Numbered from the stretch's first letter, positions 1-9,584 are shown. The stretch is 64,000 nucleotides of DNA from Flavobacterium sp. SUN052 (GCF_028867935.1 NZ_JAPQNS010000005.1:248001-312000); one strand, 5' to 3'. Notes: generated by a model not told the origin, from the sequence alone. A program made the numbers and translations.

Positions 1-158
1 TCGTCCTTTGTTTTGCCGGTTTTTTGCTGGATTTTACCCCACATTTCGTCTTCCTGACCTTCTGCGTAAGTTAAATCGTCATCGGTAAGATCGCCATAAG
101 CTTGTTTGATTTTACCTTTTAATTCGTTCCAGCCGCCTTTGATGGTTGTCTCGTTCAT
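1..158 (-). CDS. CsbD family stress protein (partial, C-terminus beyond window)
   Basis: Reading the minus strand from an ATG at 158 gives about 52 residues beginning [19 protein letters not shown], followed by a [19 protein letters not shown] stretch. This matches the short, charged CsbD-like family: the WNELKGK-KQ start and the G-x-x-x-x-x-WGKIQ-x-K-TG core are its hallmarks. Family members are small general-stress proteins of unclear biochemical role. CsbD in Bacillus belongs to the SigB regulon; that link is family knowledge and is not visible here. The gene runs off the left edge, so its true length is unknown, though the family is usually 60-70 residues, so only a few residues are missing. 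Confidence 0.85.
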   Translation of the reverse strand, partial: MNETTIKGGWNELKGKIKQAYGDLTDDDLTYAEGQEDEMWGKIQQKTGKTKD

Positions 159-353
159 TATCGTAAATGGTTAACGTTGAATACGTGCGACTCTCCGTGA
201 GTCACATACTTATAATTATATTGTTTAGAAAATGTTTTATAAAAAGAGGAAATGGTTCTTATAAACTTTCACTTGTATAATTGGCTGTAAAGCGAGTACA
301 GCTAACTCAACGGTCTACAAACACGGGACGAAAGGAATTTCTTGATATAGATG

Positions 354-677
354 CTACTCATTTAAATACGGCTCAATAGCAATTTCAAGCATTTCCATAA
401 GCTCGGGGTCCATGAAGCCGTAATCGTCCGGAATATCCAGCACATCGCAATCTTTGCTGGCCATTTCTTGGGGGAATTGTTGGTTTAATCGTTGGGCATG
501 CCTCTTCTCCATTACCAAAATCAGATCAGCCCAATCTATGAGTTTTGCCGTTACTCTAACCCGTGCCGATGGTTTCGTTCCCGCAGATCGAACCTGATGA
601 AACGGGTGATTTTTGTAGATTGCTTCTGCGGTTGGGCTTCGCCACTGATTACGACTGCAAACAAAAAGGAGGTTCAT
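354..677 (-). CDS. Small low-molecular-weight protein tyrosine phosphatase-like protein
   Basis: A 107-residue protein starting MNLLFVCSRNQWRSPTAE. The C-x5-R-S loop (Cys7 to Arg13) is the phosphate-binding P-loop of low-molecular-weight tyrosine phosphatases. The later DIPDDYGFMDPEL segment provides the candidate general-acid aspartate. Its length is well below the usual 150 residues and fits the compact predicted phosphatase group COG4551, so it is probably complete rather than truncated. It is cytosolic, with no signal peptide. It lies 20 bases downstream of the aminopeptidase gene on the same strand and may be co-transcribed with it. The substrate cannot be told from sequence. Confidence 0.8.
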   Translation of the reverse strand: MNLLFVCSRNQWRSPTAEAIYKNHPFHQVRSAGTKPSARVRVTAKLIDWADLILVMEKRHAQRLNQQFPQEMASKDCDVLDIPDDYGFMDPELMEMLEIAIEPYLNE

Positions 678-697
678 TTCTCGCTGTTATATAAGAC

Positions 698-3259
698 TTA
701 CTCCCCCATTTGCTTGTAAATAGCTCTAAGCTGTTCGTCCTTTTCCGTCGCACGAATGTCGGCGCGAAGTTTAGCAACACCGGGTAAATCGAGGAGGAGA
801 CCAAGCGCCTGGTAGGCCCCAAAACGAGCGTAGGGGCTGGTATCCTGACGAGCAATTGTTTCCAGCGTGGGGAGCGCCTGCTTTTGGAGTGAGTCTTTCG
901 AGAGCAACAAATACTTGCCGAAAGCCAGTAAGAAGTTATAGCGTTCGCCCGACTTGATCTGCTGAAGCGTCGAGATAAACCAGTCGTACTGCTTTGGGTC
1001 GGCGGCTTCGGAATAATAGTCGGCGAGGGCGGCCAGTACGGAGCCATTGGTGTATGTTTTGGCAAAACGGTCCACTGTGGAAGCCGCATCGGCGGGTTTA
1101 CCTTTCAGGTAATTTTCTAAGGCTACAGCCACCACCGTATACGACGAATCGGCCAGGGCGGCTTTAAATACCGAGCTGTTTGCTGGGTTTCGGAAACTGG
1201 CCAGCGTCCCTAATGCTTCAGCCCGCACTGCCGATTTGGGATCACGGGTTGCCCGCGTACGAATAAGCGGTTCAATCACACCAAGGGAAGCTCCTTTATA
1301 ATTGGCCAACCGACCTGCGGCCAACTGCCGAATGCGCCAGAACGGATCGTCCAGGGCTTTTGTCAGGGCTTGCACAAAAGCCGGATCTTTCAGCGCGTCG
1401 GTATCCTCGGGTGAGCCAGCGAACGCTTCGGAGCGAGCCATGTACGAATCAGCGTTTTTGGCTTGAAAAAGTAGTTCAGCCTGGGATTTGGCGTGATTCA
1501 CCATACCCACCACACGTTGATCAGCGTCGAACAAAACCAGATCGGGTTGGGCACTGGCGGGGAACGTAAACGTTTGCTGGGATTGATCGAGTACGATTTC
1601 GTGCCGGGTTTTCTGTCCCTTTACCCACATGTCGACCAACAGCGGGATGCGGTAAGCCGGTACAAAACCCGCGCCCAGACTATCCTGCTTTTGGATGACC
1701 GAAAGAGTCAGTTTGCCCGGCGTATAAGCGTGCTTTACGGAAAGGACAGCATGCCCCGGCGCCAGAAACCACTGATTGAAAAACCAGTTCAAATCCTGCC
1801 CGGTCACGGCCTCAAAAGCCTCGCGAAGGTCCGCAATTTCGGCAGTAGAAAAAGCATTTCTGGTCAAGTAGCGTTTGAGGGATGCAAAGAAAGCATCATC
1901 GCCTACGGTGCGCCGGAGCAAGTGTAATACGAGTCCGCCCTTCTGATACGAGTGTGAGTCGAACATATCCTCACGGTCGGCGTAGCGGTACCGAACCAGC
2001 GGCTCCTGCTTGGTCTCCGCTTCTGACAAGTACTGAAACAGGTCGGCTTGTCGGTGCAACTCAGCCTCGTCACGGCCCTGAGCGTGTTCAAACCACAGAT
2101 ATTCGCAGTAAGTCGCGAAAGCTTCGTTGAGGGGTAAATTGGCCCACGACTCCGAGGTGACTAGATCACCAAACCAATGGTGAGCCAGTTCGTGGGAAAT
2201 TACCGCGTCCGAGTTTTCATCAACCAGTTGCCGGGCGTCCATCTGTACGGCCTCGTTATGCACCGTTGCCGTGGTGTTTTCCATAGCCCCGCTCACAAAA
2301 TCCCGTACGACCATCTGACTGTATTTGTTCCAGACAAACGGCACGCCAAACGCCTGTTCAAAAAAGCGGATCATGGCGGGCGTTCGTCCAAAGATGGCAC
2401 GGGCAACGGACCCATAAGCTGGTTCGACGTAATAACTCACCTCCAGTCCTTTTCGGTCAGCTGTGGCTGGCAACGAATCGCGCACGTAGGCAAAATCGCC
2501 CACGCCCACCATCGAGAGGTAGGGGGCATGTGGCAACGTCTGTACCCAACGGTCGGTGCGGGTTCCATCGGCGTTACGGGTCGACGATACCAACCGTCCG
2601 TTCGATAAGGTCCGGTAGCGGTTGTCAACGGTCAGCCGGAAGTCCTGCGTCATTTTCTCATTGGGTGTGTCGACGGTCGGAAACCAGGCTGAGTTAGCCT
2701 CTGTTTCGCCCTGCGACCAGATCTGGCGTGGTTTAGCCGGGTCTTTACCGTCGGCATTGATGAAATATAGCCCCTTTTCATCTGATATAGCCCCGCCTGC
2801 GCGCACACTTTTAGGTAACTCGTCGGGCCGGGCTACGTACCGAATCTGAACGGTAAAAGTGTCGCGCCGGGTGTAGGTTCGGGGTAAACGGATGCGGAGC
2901 TTTTGCCCGTCGGTGTAGGAATAGGCTAATGATGTGGTTGTTGGCTTGCCTGTTTTCGAACGACCGGAATCCAGCAGGGCCACGCTCTCGATCAGGAATC
3001 CTTTGGCATCCAGAATCAGCGAATCCTGCGGGTAAAAATGGGGAGTCAGTTGGAGCGCTGCTGTGCCCAGTGCCTGCCGTTTACCCCAATCGAAACGAAG
3101 ATCAAGCTGGGTGTGAAGCAAGTTATTGGTTAAGGTCCGGCTGGGATTATAAGGCCCCGTTCGCGTACTGTAAAAGGATGAACGGCTGGTGTCAGGCTGG
3201 GCTGATGCCAGCAAGGGGGCAACCAGAAGTAGAAGAAGGAGCGAGCGTAAACGATTCAT
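698..3259 (-). CDS. Exported M1 family metallo-aminopeptidase with C-terminal HEAT repeats
   Basis: An 853-residue zinc aminopeptidase. Residues 1-20 are a signal peptide ending in LLASAQ. The GAMEN substrate-binding motif is at about 324-328. The zinc site HELAH is at 356-360 with the third ligand in LNEAF (Glu379), the spacing of the gluzincin M1 family. The last 250 residues are helical and HEAT-like (for example DPFWRIRQLAAGRLANYKG), as in ERAP/APN-type members. It should remove N-terminal residues from peptides in the periplasm. It is transcribed divergently from the sensor kinase at 3369, with a possible promoter in between. Catalytic residues are intact. Confidence in family is high; specificity is unknown. 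Confidence 0.93.
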   Translation of the reverse strand: MNRLRSLLLLLLVAPLLASAQPDTSRSSFYSTRTGPYNPSRTLTNNLLHTQLDLRFDWGKRQALGTAALQLTPHFYPQDSLILDAKGFLIESVALLDSGRSKTGKPTTTSLAYSYTDGQKLRIRLPRTYTRRDTFTVQIRYVARPDELPKSVRAGGAISDEKGLYFINADGKDPAKPRQIWSQGETEANSAWFPTVDTPNEKMTQDFRLTVDNRYRTLSNGRLVSSTRNADGTRTDRWVQTLPHAPYLSMVGVGDFAYVRDSLPATADRKGLEVSYYVEPAYGSVARAIFGRTPAMIRFFEQAFGVPFVWNKYSQMVVRDFVSGAMENTTATVHNEAVQMDARQLVDENSDAVISHELAHHWFGDLVTSESWANLPLNEAFATYCEYLWFEHAQGRDEAELHRQADLFQYLSEAETKQEPLVRYRYADREDMFDSHSYQKGGLVLHLLRRTVGDDAFFASLKRYLTRNAFSTAEIADLREAFEAVTGQDLNWFFNQWFLAPGHAVLSVKHAYTPGKLTLSVIQKQDSLGAGFVPAYRIPLLVDMWVKGQKTRHEIVLDQSQQTFTFPASAQPDLVLFDADQRVVGMVNHAKSQAELLFQAKNADSYMARSEAFAGSPEDTDALKDPAFVQALTKALDDPFWRIRQLAAGRLANYKGASLGVIEPLIRTRATRDPKSAVRAEALGTLASFRNPANSSVFKAALADSSYTVVAVALENYLKGKPADAASTVDRFAKTYTNGSVLAALADYYSEAADPKQYDWFISTLQQIKSGERYNFLLAFGKYLLLSKDSLQKQALPTLETIARQDTSPYARFGAYQALGLLLDLPGVAKLRADIRATEKDEQLRAIYKQMGE

Positions 3260-3268
3260 AGTTAATGG

Positions 3269-3301
3269 TAAAGATACACAAGCGCAAAATGTTCAACCAA
3301 A
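3269..3301 (-). promoter_or_regulatory. Possible promoter of the M1 aminopeptidase
   Basis: On the minus strand TTTG (3298-3301) is followed after 21 bases by TATCTTTA (3269-3276), close to the Bacteroidota TTTG/TAnnTTTG consensus. The -7 box ends only 9 bases before the ATG, so the transcript would have almost no leader. The last base of the box deviates from consensus. Confidence 0.35.
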
Positions 3302-3368
3302 TGCGATTCACATCTTTATGCGATCTGCCTCCGGTTGGCAATAGATGTGGGCTGTTGTATTTTTGGGT

Positions 3369-6300
3369 ATGAAAAGGAGGGGTAATGAGAAGGTGCTTTC
3401 TGCTGGCCTGTTACGAGTGATTGCACTCTTGATAACGGGCTTTTATCCCGCCTTATCTCAAACGCTCAACCCATCGTTTGAGCATTACACTGCCGATCAG
3501 GGACTGTCGAGCGATTATGTAACAGCTATTCTGAAAGATCGGCGGGGTTTCATGTGGTTTGGGACTACCAACGGGCTGAATCGCTTCGACGGTCTGTCAT
3601 TCCGGGTATTCAGGCGGGTCGATAGGTCAGACAGCAGCCGTCATCAGCGGAGCGGAATTGCCGGTAACTATGTTGTTACCAACGGCATTACTGAAGATAA
3701 AGATGGCATTTTATGGGTGTCAACCAACCGTGGTCTTAACCGATTAGACCCGCTAACCGAGCAGTTTCAACTCATCCCGATTCCTCCCCTCAACGACCAG
3801 TTGGCTGATAATGATTACGTGTCGCCCCTGCGGTTCGCGCCTGATGGGTTTGGGTGGTTTTCGTCGAAATACCGGCTGTACAGGCTAAATCCGAAGACCC
3901 TGCAACTCACGGCTTATCGACTGCCAATCATCATCGACAATGGGTATGCCGAGCCATTTTTCGACAAAAAGGGTCGATTTTGGTTGAATCACTCCGGGGC
4001 GCTTTACCGTTTCGATCCCGCTACTGGCCAGTGTCGCTATTACGATGGATTCAATCGAGATCATCCCGACGTAAAACGAAATTATCTGATGTTCCGTCAG
4101 TTGCCCGATGGTACGTTGCTGGTTACGAGCGATCAGGGATTAGTGGAATACGATTCGTTAGCGGATCGGTTTAAACTATACGCTGATATCGACACGTTTG
4201 TAAGCGATATATTGCCCGATCAATTGCCCGACGGTAGGTCGTTTTTCTGGATGGGCGGGGGGCAACGGGCCTGTCTGCGTATTTGCCTGCCAGTAAGCAA
4301 CTAATCTCGTTTGCCCGTACGCCCGACGACCGCCTGAGTTTCAACGGCGAACACGTACTGACCCTATATCGGGACGAACAAACGGGGATTCTCTGGATTG
4401 GAACGGTGCGAGGCCTAGAGAAAATTGATCCGGGAGCCATCAAGTTTAGTCGGAAACTGTTACCTCCATCACCAGGTAACGGCAGGGCACGATTTGTAAC
4501 GGCCGTATGTCAGGACGTGAGTAATGTAAATAAGTATTGGCTGGCAGTGCGCGATATTGGACTGTTTGAGTGGAATCGGCTGACGGGTGATATAAAGCAA
4601 GTTCCGTTTGGCAAAATGCCTGCTCAGCATGACGTTATAGCTATCACTCAAGACAGGCAGGGGCGCATATGGCTGGGTGCTCACGGGGGCGTGTTTCGCT
4701 ACGTGTCAACCTCCGGTAAATGGGAATTTATCAGCGACTTTTTGCCTGCAGAAAGCCGCAAAAACAACTTTATCACCACTGCGCTGACTGACAGGAAAGG
4801 GCGTACCTGGCTGGGTTCAGGGTACGGTGGACTGTTCTGTCACAATCCGAGTACCGATCAAATTCACGATGTGCCTTTACCTTTTGATGGCAAAACCCCG
4901 GGCGTTAGTCGCATTCAGGAAGACAGCAAGGGTAATATTTGGGTACTCACCAATGAAGGAATATACCGTGTCCGGTCGGATGGTAAGGCGGCTAAACGGA
5001 TAACCCTGCATGGTTCTACCATACCAATCCGCCCCTCAGACCGGTTGCAGAGTACATTTCATATGGATAGTCAGGATCAATTATGGGCGTCGGGTATTGG
5101 ATTTGTGGTCTGTGCCGATTCCAATGGGCGCATCAGGAAGACCTATACGCTGGCAAATGGGCTACAGGCCGATCATATTTTTAGCATTCAGGACGATAAG
5201 CAGGGCCAACTCTGGATGTCGACCGACAACCTGCTTCACAAGCTTGATCCTAAAACGGGGGAGTTTCGGTATTACGACAAAGGCAGTGGGCTCCTCGATC
5301 AGATGGTATTTATTTCCTGTCAAATCAATTTGAATCGCGCTGGAGAGGTGTTTATCGGGTACCATGGCGGATTCAATTATGTGCAACCTGAACATCTGAA
5401 GCCCAATACCGTACCGCCCCCGGTTGTGGTCACGAGTCTTCGTATCAACAACAACCCGCGTTTGCTGACGGAGCGGGTGACGCTGCAACCCGATGAAACC
5501 TCGCTGGCTATTGAGTTTGCCGCTTTGGGATATAGTCAACCCGGAAAGAACCGCTATGCGTATAAGCTGAATGGTTTTGACACGGACTGGGTTTTATCCA
5601 ATGACCACGCGGCCACCTACACCAACCTGGCACCTGGCACGTATACATTTCGTGTAAAAGCAGCGAATAACGATGGGGTTTGGAACGAAACCGGTACTTC
5701 TGTACGTGTCAACGTGATAGCTCCCTATTGGAAAACGGCCTGGTTTCGATTGGTGATTTTCCTGCTGATAGTTAGTGTGTTATACGCGATTTATCGTAAC
5801 CGTGAACGACAACGACAACGCCTTGAACGTATCCGTAACCGCATTGCTACCGACCTCCACGACGACATGGGATCGACACTCAGCAGTATCCGACTGTTTA
5901 GTGATGTAGTGCAGCAGCAAATTGCCCCGGTTCGCCCGGAAGCGGTTCCTATTCTGCAACGGATCAGCAGCAGTGCCACCGCCCTGTCGGAATCGATGCA
6001 GGACATTATCTGGACGATTCAGACCAACCACGACAGCCTTGCTGATGTGGTGGCGCGGATGCGAGAATTTGGCCTGCGACTAGCCGAGGCAAAAGAAATT
6101 GATTTCGATATGCAGGTTGCAGAGTCGATAAACCACCTGAAACTGACGCTGGAACAACGTCGGAACCTGCACCTGATTTTTAAAGAGAGCCTGAACAATG
6201 CCGTAAAATACGCCAACTGTTCGCAGATCACTGTACGTCTGACTGTCGAGAATAAATACCTTCACCTGCTCATTCACGACAATGGACAGGGCTTCGATGC

Positions 6301-6427
6301 TGCCGCTGTTCAAACGGGTAACGGCTTGACCAACCTGCAAAGCCGCGCCCGCGAAATTGGAGGTACGTTGCGACTAGAAAGCGTAATTGGCGAAGGAACG
6401 AGTATTAAATTGACAATGAAGATTTAA
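3369..6427 (+). pseudogene. Propeller-type sensor histidine kinase, frameshifted in a G6 tract
   Basis: Two overlapping reading frames make one protein of about 1,020 residues. The first (start 3369, or ATG 3345 upstream) encodes a signal peptide and beta-propeller repeats of the two-component-regulator type (GLSSDYVTAILKDRRGFMWFGT). It closes at 4304. The second runs without a stop from just before 4257 to 6427. It completes the propeller, then has a Y_Y_Y domain (about 5410-5730), one membrane helix (about 5743-5790), a HisKA_3 dimerisation helix with phospho-acceptor His in DLHDDMGS (codon 5858-5860), and a HATPase with N-box NNAVKYAN, DNGQG and GEGTSIKL. Adding one G or removing two at 4257-4262 restores a single frame. 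The regulator gene follows 7 bases later. It could be a true lesion, a phase-variable tract, programmed frameshifting or a sequencing error. Confidence 0.8.
4257..4262 (+). other. G6 homopolymer at the kinase frameshift
   Basis: A run of six G follows ATGGGC. Upstream, the frame reads FFWMGGG and then loses similarity to the propeller (QRACLRI) before stopping at 4304. The alternative frame reads GATGLSAYLPASKQLISF, a normal propeller blade. The break therefore maps to this run. Confidence 0.7.
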
Positions 6428-6434
6428 CCTGTCT

Positions 6435-7067
6435 ATGAAAATTATTCATTATGAAGATAACCGTGACCTCCGTGAAGGCATCGCGTTTCTGCTTCAGGCC
6501 ACGCCGGGGCTCGAACTGGTGGGAACGTTTGCCGACTGTCGAAATCTCGCGGCCGATCTTCAGATGCTCCGCCCCGATGTGGTACTCATGGATATCGACC
6601 TACCGGGCATCAGCGGTATCGAAGCGGTGCCTGTTGTGAAAGCTACCCTGCCCGAAGCACAGGTGCTGATGCTGACCGTATTTGACAATGACGATAAGAT
6701 TTTTCAGGCTATCCGTAACGGAGCAAGCGGCTATCTGCTCAAGCACACGCCCCCAGCCGAGATTGTTGCGGCCATTTTCGACATTTACCGGGGTGGCTCA
6801 CCCATGACTGCCAGCATTGCCCGTCGGGTGCTGCAGCACTTTCAACAGCCAACCCGCCCCGCCATCTCCGACGACTATAAACTCTCGACTCGCGAGCTGG
6901 ATATTGTGAAGGGCCTTGTGTCGGGGTACAGCTACAAACTAATCGCCGACGACCTTCACATCAGCATCGACACTGTCCGCTCGCACATCCGCCACATCTA
7001 CGACAAACTCCAGGTCAACTCAAAAACAGAAGCTATTCTGAAGGCCATGCGAGAGGGGTTGGTGTGA
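6435..7067 (+). CDS. NarL/LuxR-type response regulator
   Basis: A 210-residue response regulator. The receiver has the acidic pocket YEDN (residues 6-9), the phospho-acceptor Asp53 in VLMDIDLPG, the switch Thr in MLTVFDND and the conserved Lys in YLLKHTPP. The C-terminal LuxR-type helix-turn-helix starts LSTRELDIVKGLVSG and includes the recognition helix SIDTVRSHIRHIYDKL. It begins 7 bases after the stop of the propeller kinase, which carries a HisKA_3 domain, the usual partner of NarL-type regulators. The two almost certainly form a two-component pair. If the kinase is truly inactive, this regulator is orphaned. Confidence 0.92.
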   Translation: MKIIHYEDNRDLREGIAFLLQATPGLELVGTFADCRNLAADLQMLRPDVVLMDIDLPGISGIEAVPVVKATLPEAQVLMLTVFDNDDKIFQAIRNGASGYLLKHTPPAEIVAAIFDIYRGGSPMTASIARRVLQHFQQPTRPAISDDYKLSTRELDIVKGLVSGYSYKLIADDLHISIDTVRSHIRHIYDKLQVNSKTEAILKAMREGLV

Positions 7068-7076
7068 GACGTTGAA

Positions 7077-7143
7077 ATATACCATAATTAATCCCGCAAA
7101 TCTAGTTTTTAAAACTAGATTTGCGGGATTAATTATGGTATAT
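7077..7143. repeat. 67-bp perfect palindrome covering the next gene's start codon
   Basis: Bases 7077-7109 and 7111-7143 are exact reverse complements (33 bp arms) around a single central T at 7110. The right arm ends inside the ATG (7142-7144) of the DUF4143 ATPase; the left arm begins 9 bases after the response-regulator stop. In RNA it would form a very stable hairpin that hides the translation start. It could also terminate the upstream operon, although no U-run follows the arm. Confidence 0.9.
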
Positions 7144-8314
7144 GATTACAAGAGCTATTGAACACCGGTTTGCTGAATCGCTGGCGTTTTTTCCTTCTGT
7201 CGCTTTACTGGGACCGCGTCAGGTTGGTAAGACAACGATGGTTCGTGGGCTAATGAACCAGATGGAGAAGCCTGCTCGGTACTTCGATCTAGAAAATCCA
7301 GCAGATTATGCCCGGTTTCAGAACGATAGGGGGTTGTTACTCGAAAGTCTACAGCATGAAACGCTCATACTGGATGAGATTCATCGCTTGCCCGATTTGT
7401 TCCCACAAGTACGTGGCCTGATTGATCAATACAGAGAGCCTGGCCGTTTTGTATTCTTAGGATCAGCCTCGTACGACCTGCTCAAAAACACCTCTGAATC
7501 ACTCGCGGGCCGCATCGAATATCTCGAAATGACCCCGTTCCTGTTTCGAGAATTAACGGATGCATCTATTGAGCGGCACTGGTTTCGTGGTGGATTTCCA
7601 CAGTCGTACTTAGCTCCGTCGGACAGCCTTCAGCAGCGGTGGTTTAGCTCATTTATGACGACGTACTTGGAAAAAGACCTTCCACAACTAGGGATGACCG
7701 CGAGGCCAGCGTTGATGAGCCGACTTCTGACGATGTTGGGGCATTGGCAAGGACAATTAATGAACTACAGTACATTGGGCAACTCACTGGATATTGCTAC
7801 AAGTACTGTCATGAACTACGTTGACTTTCTGGAACGAGCTTTGTTGGTCAGACGATTACAACCCTTTTATGTCAACCTAGGTAAACGGCTGACAAAAAGC
7901 CCGAAGCTATATATTCGTGACAGTGGGATGCTACATCACCTCTTAAGAATATCCGACTATCTCGCCTTACTGGGTCATCCAGTGGCTGGTGGATCGTGGG
8001 AGGGGTACGTAATTGAGCAAGTGTTGTCGCTTCTGCCCTGGCAGCAACTGCCCTATTTTTATCGAACTGCCGACGGAGCCGAACTGGATTTGGTGATAGT
8101 GTCGGGCCTGAACGTTCTAGTTGCCATTGAGATCAAACTGTCGAACTCGCCAACGCTAAGCCGTGGTACAACCGTGGCTTTGCAAGACTTAGGAAATCCG
8201 CCCCTATTGGTAGTGACACCTGGCAGCAACGATTATTCTATCCGTCCTAATGCTTGGGTGTGCAGTGTCGCAACGTTACCTAGCAATTTGAAGCGATTGG
8301 GAGTAGGAGAGTAG
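7142..8314 (+). CDS. AAA ATPase with DUF4143 domain (COG1373 family)
   Basis: A 390-residue protein. The Walker A loop GPRQVGKT is at residues 24-31, the Walker B LILDEIH at about 78-84, and the arginine-sensor-like segment GSASYDLL follows. The C-terminal half is the DUF4143 domain, with the DRGLLL and GSWEGYVIEQVLSLLP features and a PD-(D/E)XK-like ELDLVI...IEIKLS segment that hints at a nuclease fold. These ATPases are common and sporadic in Bacteroidota, and their function is not known. The ATG is buried in a perfect palindrome, which is unusual for a housekeeping gene. The gene stands alone between the two-component pair and the VOC gene. Confidence 0.88.
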   Translation: MITRAIEHRFAESLAFFPSVALLGPRQVGKTTMVRGLMNQMEKPARYFDLENPADYARFQNDRGLLLESLQHETLILDEIHRLPDLFPQVRGLIDQYREPGRFVFLGSASYDLLKNTSESLAGRIEYLEMTPFLFRELTDASIERHWFRGGFPQSYLAPSDSLQQRWFSSFMTTYLEKDLPQLGMTARPALMSRLLTMLGHWQGQLMNYSTLGNSLDIATSTVMNYVDFLERALLVRRLQPFYVNLGKRLTKSPKLYIRDSGMLHHLLRISDYLALLGHPVAGGSWEGYVIEQVLSLLPWQQLPYFYRTADGAELDLVIVSGLNVLVAIEIKLSNSPTLSRGTTVALQDLGNPPLLVVTPGSNDYSIRPNAWVCSVATLPSNLKRLGVGE

Positions 8315-8407
8315 ATACGTTTTCTAACTAAAAACTGCCCCAAGATAGCGTCGCAAATACCCCCTTACTTTGCCGCTTTTGACCGGAATTACCCCGGTTA
8401 TTGATTG

Positions 8408-8416
8408 TATTTTTGC
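8408..8416 (+). promoter_or_regulatory. Likely promoter -7 box for the VOC gene
   Basis: TATTTTTG followed by C matches TAnnTTTG(C). It lies 78 bases before the chosen ATG at 8494 and 94 bases after the ATPase stop. A short dyad ACCGG/CCGGT lies just upstream and may be an operator. No clear -33 TTG at the best spacing was found. Confidence 0.45.
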
Positions 8417-8493
8417 CATACCAAGTAGGTAAAAACAGTAGAACAACACCCCACTTAAAAGGACGGGGAAGCAAAAACCAAACAGGAAACAGT

Positions 8494-9003
8494 ATGGCAA
8501 CGATGCAGAAAATCACCCCAAATTTGTGGTTTAACAACCAGGCTGAGGAAGCAACCAATTTTTACACCTCTATTTTCAAGAACTCCGCGATCAGGCGCGT
8601 AACGCGCTATGGGAAAGAGGGTGTGGAGGTTCATAAAATGCCAGAAGGACTGGTAATGACGGTGGATTTTCAACTGGAAGGTCAGTCGTTTGTAGCTCTA
8701 AACGGTGGTCCCCAGTTTCCGTTCACTCCAGCTATTTCGTTTATTGTCAGTTGCGATTCACAGGAGGAGGTCGATCATTACTGGAATAAACTTTCTGAAG
8801 GGGGCGATGAGAAAGCCCAGATGTGTGGTTGGTTGAGTGATAAATTTGGCGTTTCCTGGCAAATTATCCCGGTTGCCCTAACGAAGCTGATGAGCGACCC
8901 TGACCCCGAGAAGGCGCGACGAGCTATGCACGCTATGCTACAAATGAAAAAGATTGACATTGCTGCTCTGGAGCGGGCCGCTGCCGGGCATGATGCCGAA
9001 TAG
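8494..9003 (+). CDS. VOC / PhnB-like glyoxalase-fold protein
   Basis: The 169-residue protein starts MATMQKITPNLWFNNQAEEA, 6 bases after an AGGAAAC ribosome-binding-like stretch. Upstream in-frame codons to 8401 have no family similarity, so 8494 is preferred. The sequence shows the PhnB/3-demethylubiquinone-methyltransferase-like VOC pattern: a paired beta-alpha-beta-beta-beta fold, NGGPQFPFTPAISF in the middle and CGWLSDKFGVSWQIIP near the end. Despite the historical family name, most members are not methyltransferases and their substrates are unknown. It is probably cytosolic and dimeric. Confidence 0.85.
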   Translation: MATMQKITPNLWFNNQAEEATNFYTSIFKNSAIRRVTRYGKEGVEVHKMPEGLVMTVDFQLEGQSFVALNGGPQFPFTPAISFIVSCDSQEEVDHYWNKLSEGGDEKAQMCGWLSDKFGVSWQIIPVALTKLMSDPDPEKARRAMHAMLQMKKIDIAALERAAAGHDAE

Positions 9004-9021
9004 CATGAAATGGTGTTAGGG

Positions 9022-9058
9022 GTTCTGAAACGATCCTGGTAATTTATCTTTTCAGAAC
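9022..9058. repeat. Short inverted repeat between VOC and DUF1801 genes
   Basis: GTTCTGAAA (9022-9030) and TTTCAGAAC (9050-9058) are exact reverse complements separated by 19 bases. It sits 19 bases after the VOC stop and 40 bases before the next ATG. No U-run follows, so it may be an operator or mRNA stem rather than a terminator. Confidence 0.5.
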
Positions 9059-9098
9059 TCCTGATCCTAATTCTAAACTGTTGCTAAACCTTATACAT

Positions 9099-9494
9099 AT
9101 GGAAAAAACTACAGAATTAGCATCGAAACCTGCCACTACAGATGAGTACCTGGCAACGGTGCCAGTCCAAGCAAAGGAGAAGCTGGAAAGAATAAGACAG
9201 ATCGTGAAAGAAGTGGCTCCTGAGGCCAAAGAAGCCTTTAGCTATATGATGCCTGCATTTACGTTTCACGGCATATTTGTTTGGTATGCAGCCTTCAAAA
9301 ACCATTATTCTCTCTTTGTACCCAGAGTTTTAGCGTCGTTCAAAGATGAATTGACGCAGTACGAAACGACAAAGTCGGCGATTCGGATTCCGATGAATGA
9401 ACCCGTTCCTGTGGAGTTGTTGTCGAAAATTGTGGCCTATGCCGCCAAGGTAAATCTGGAACAGGCGCAGCTAAAACCCAAAAAGAAGAAGTAG
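9099..9494 (+). CDS. DUF1801 (YdhG-like) protein
   Basis: The 131-residue protein starts at the ATG at 9099 (MEKTTELASKPATTDEYL); a TTG 18 bases upstream is less likely. It has the DUF1801 pattern: DEYLATVPVQAKEKLERIRQ, then a P-E-A-KE-AFSYMMPAFTFHG core and a buried aromatic WYAAFKNHYSLFVP segment. The tail is Lys-rich (QLKPKKKK). The fold resembles frataxin-like YdhG proteins, some of which have been proposed to handle iron. A function here is not established. It is cytosolic and monocistronic or follows the VOC gene. Confidence 0.82.
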   Translation: MEKTTELASKPATTDEYLATVPVQAKEKLERIRQIVKEVAPEAKEAFSYMMPAFTFHGIFVWYAAFKNHYSLFVPRVLASFKDELTQYETTKSAIRIPMNEPVPVELLSKIVAYAAKVNLEQAQLKPKKKK

Positions 9495-9526
9495 GGAAGC
9501 GGCCCGTTTTTCACCACTTCATGCGA

Positions 9527-9574
9527 TTGATGAGCGTTTGTAAAGCGGCCAATTTTGCATCGTCAGTAAACAAC
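9527..9574 (+). promoter_or_regulatory. Likely promoter of the outer-membrane barrel gene
   Basis: TTG (9527-9529), 20 bases, then CAATTTTG (9550-9557), one base from TAnnTTTG. TAAACAAC follows at 9567-9574, 10 bases after the box. The same box-plus-TAAACAAC arrangement recurs at other genes in the window (about 41.6, 45.85, 47.38, 48.1 and 51.7 kb). Confidence 0.5.
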
Positions 9575-9584
9575 AAAAACGACG

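Noticed and set aside
3345..3368. A longer start for the propeller kinase at 3345
   Set aside because: The ATG at 3369 gives a proper basic signal-peptide start (MKRRGNEK); the eight extra residues are hydrophobic without a basic region. It cannot be excluded.
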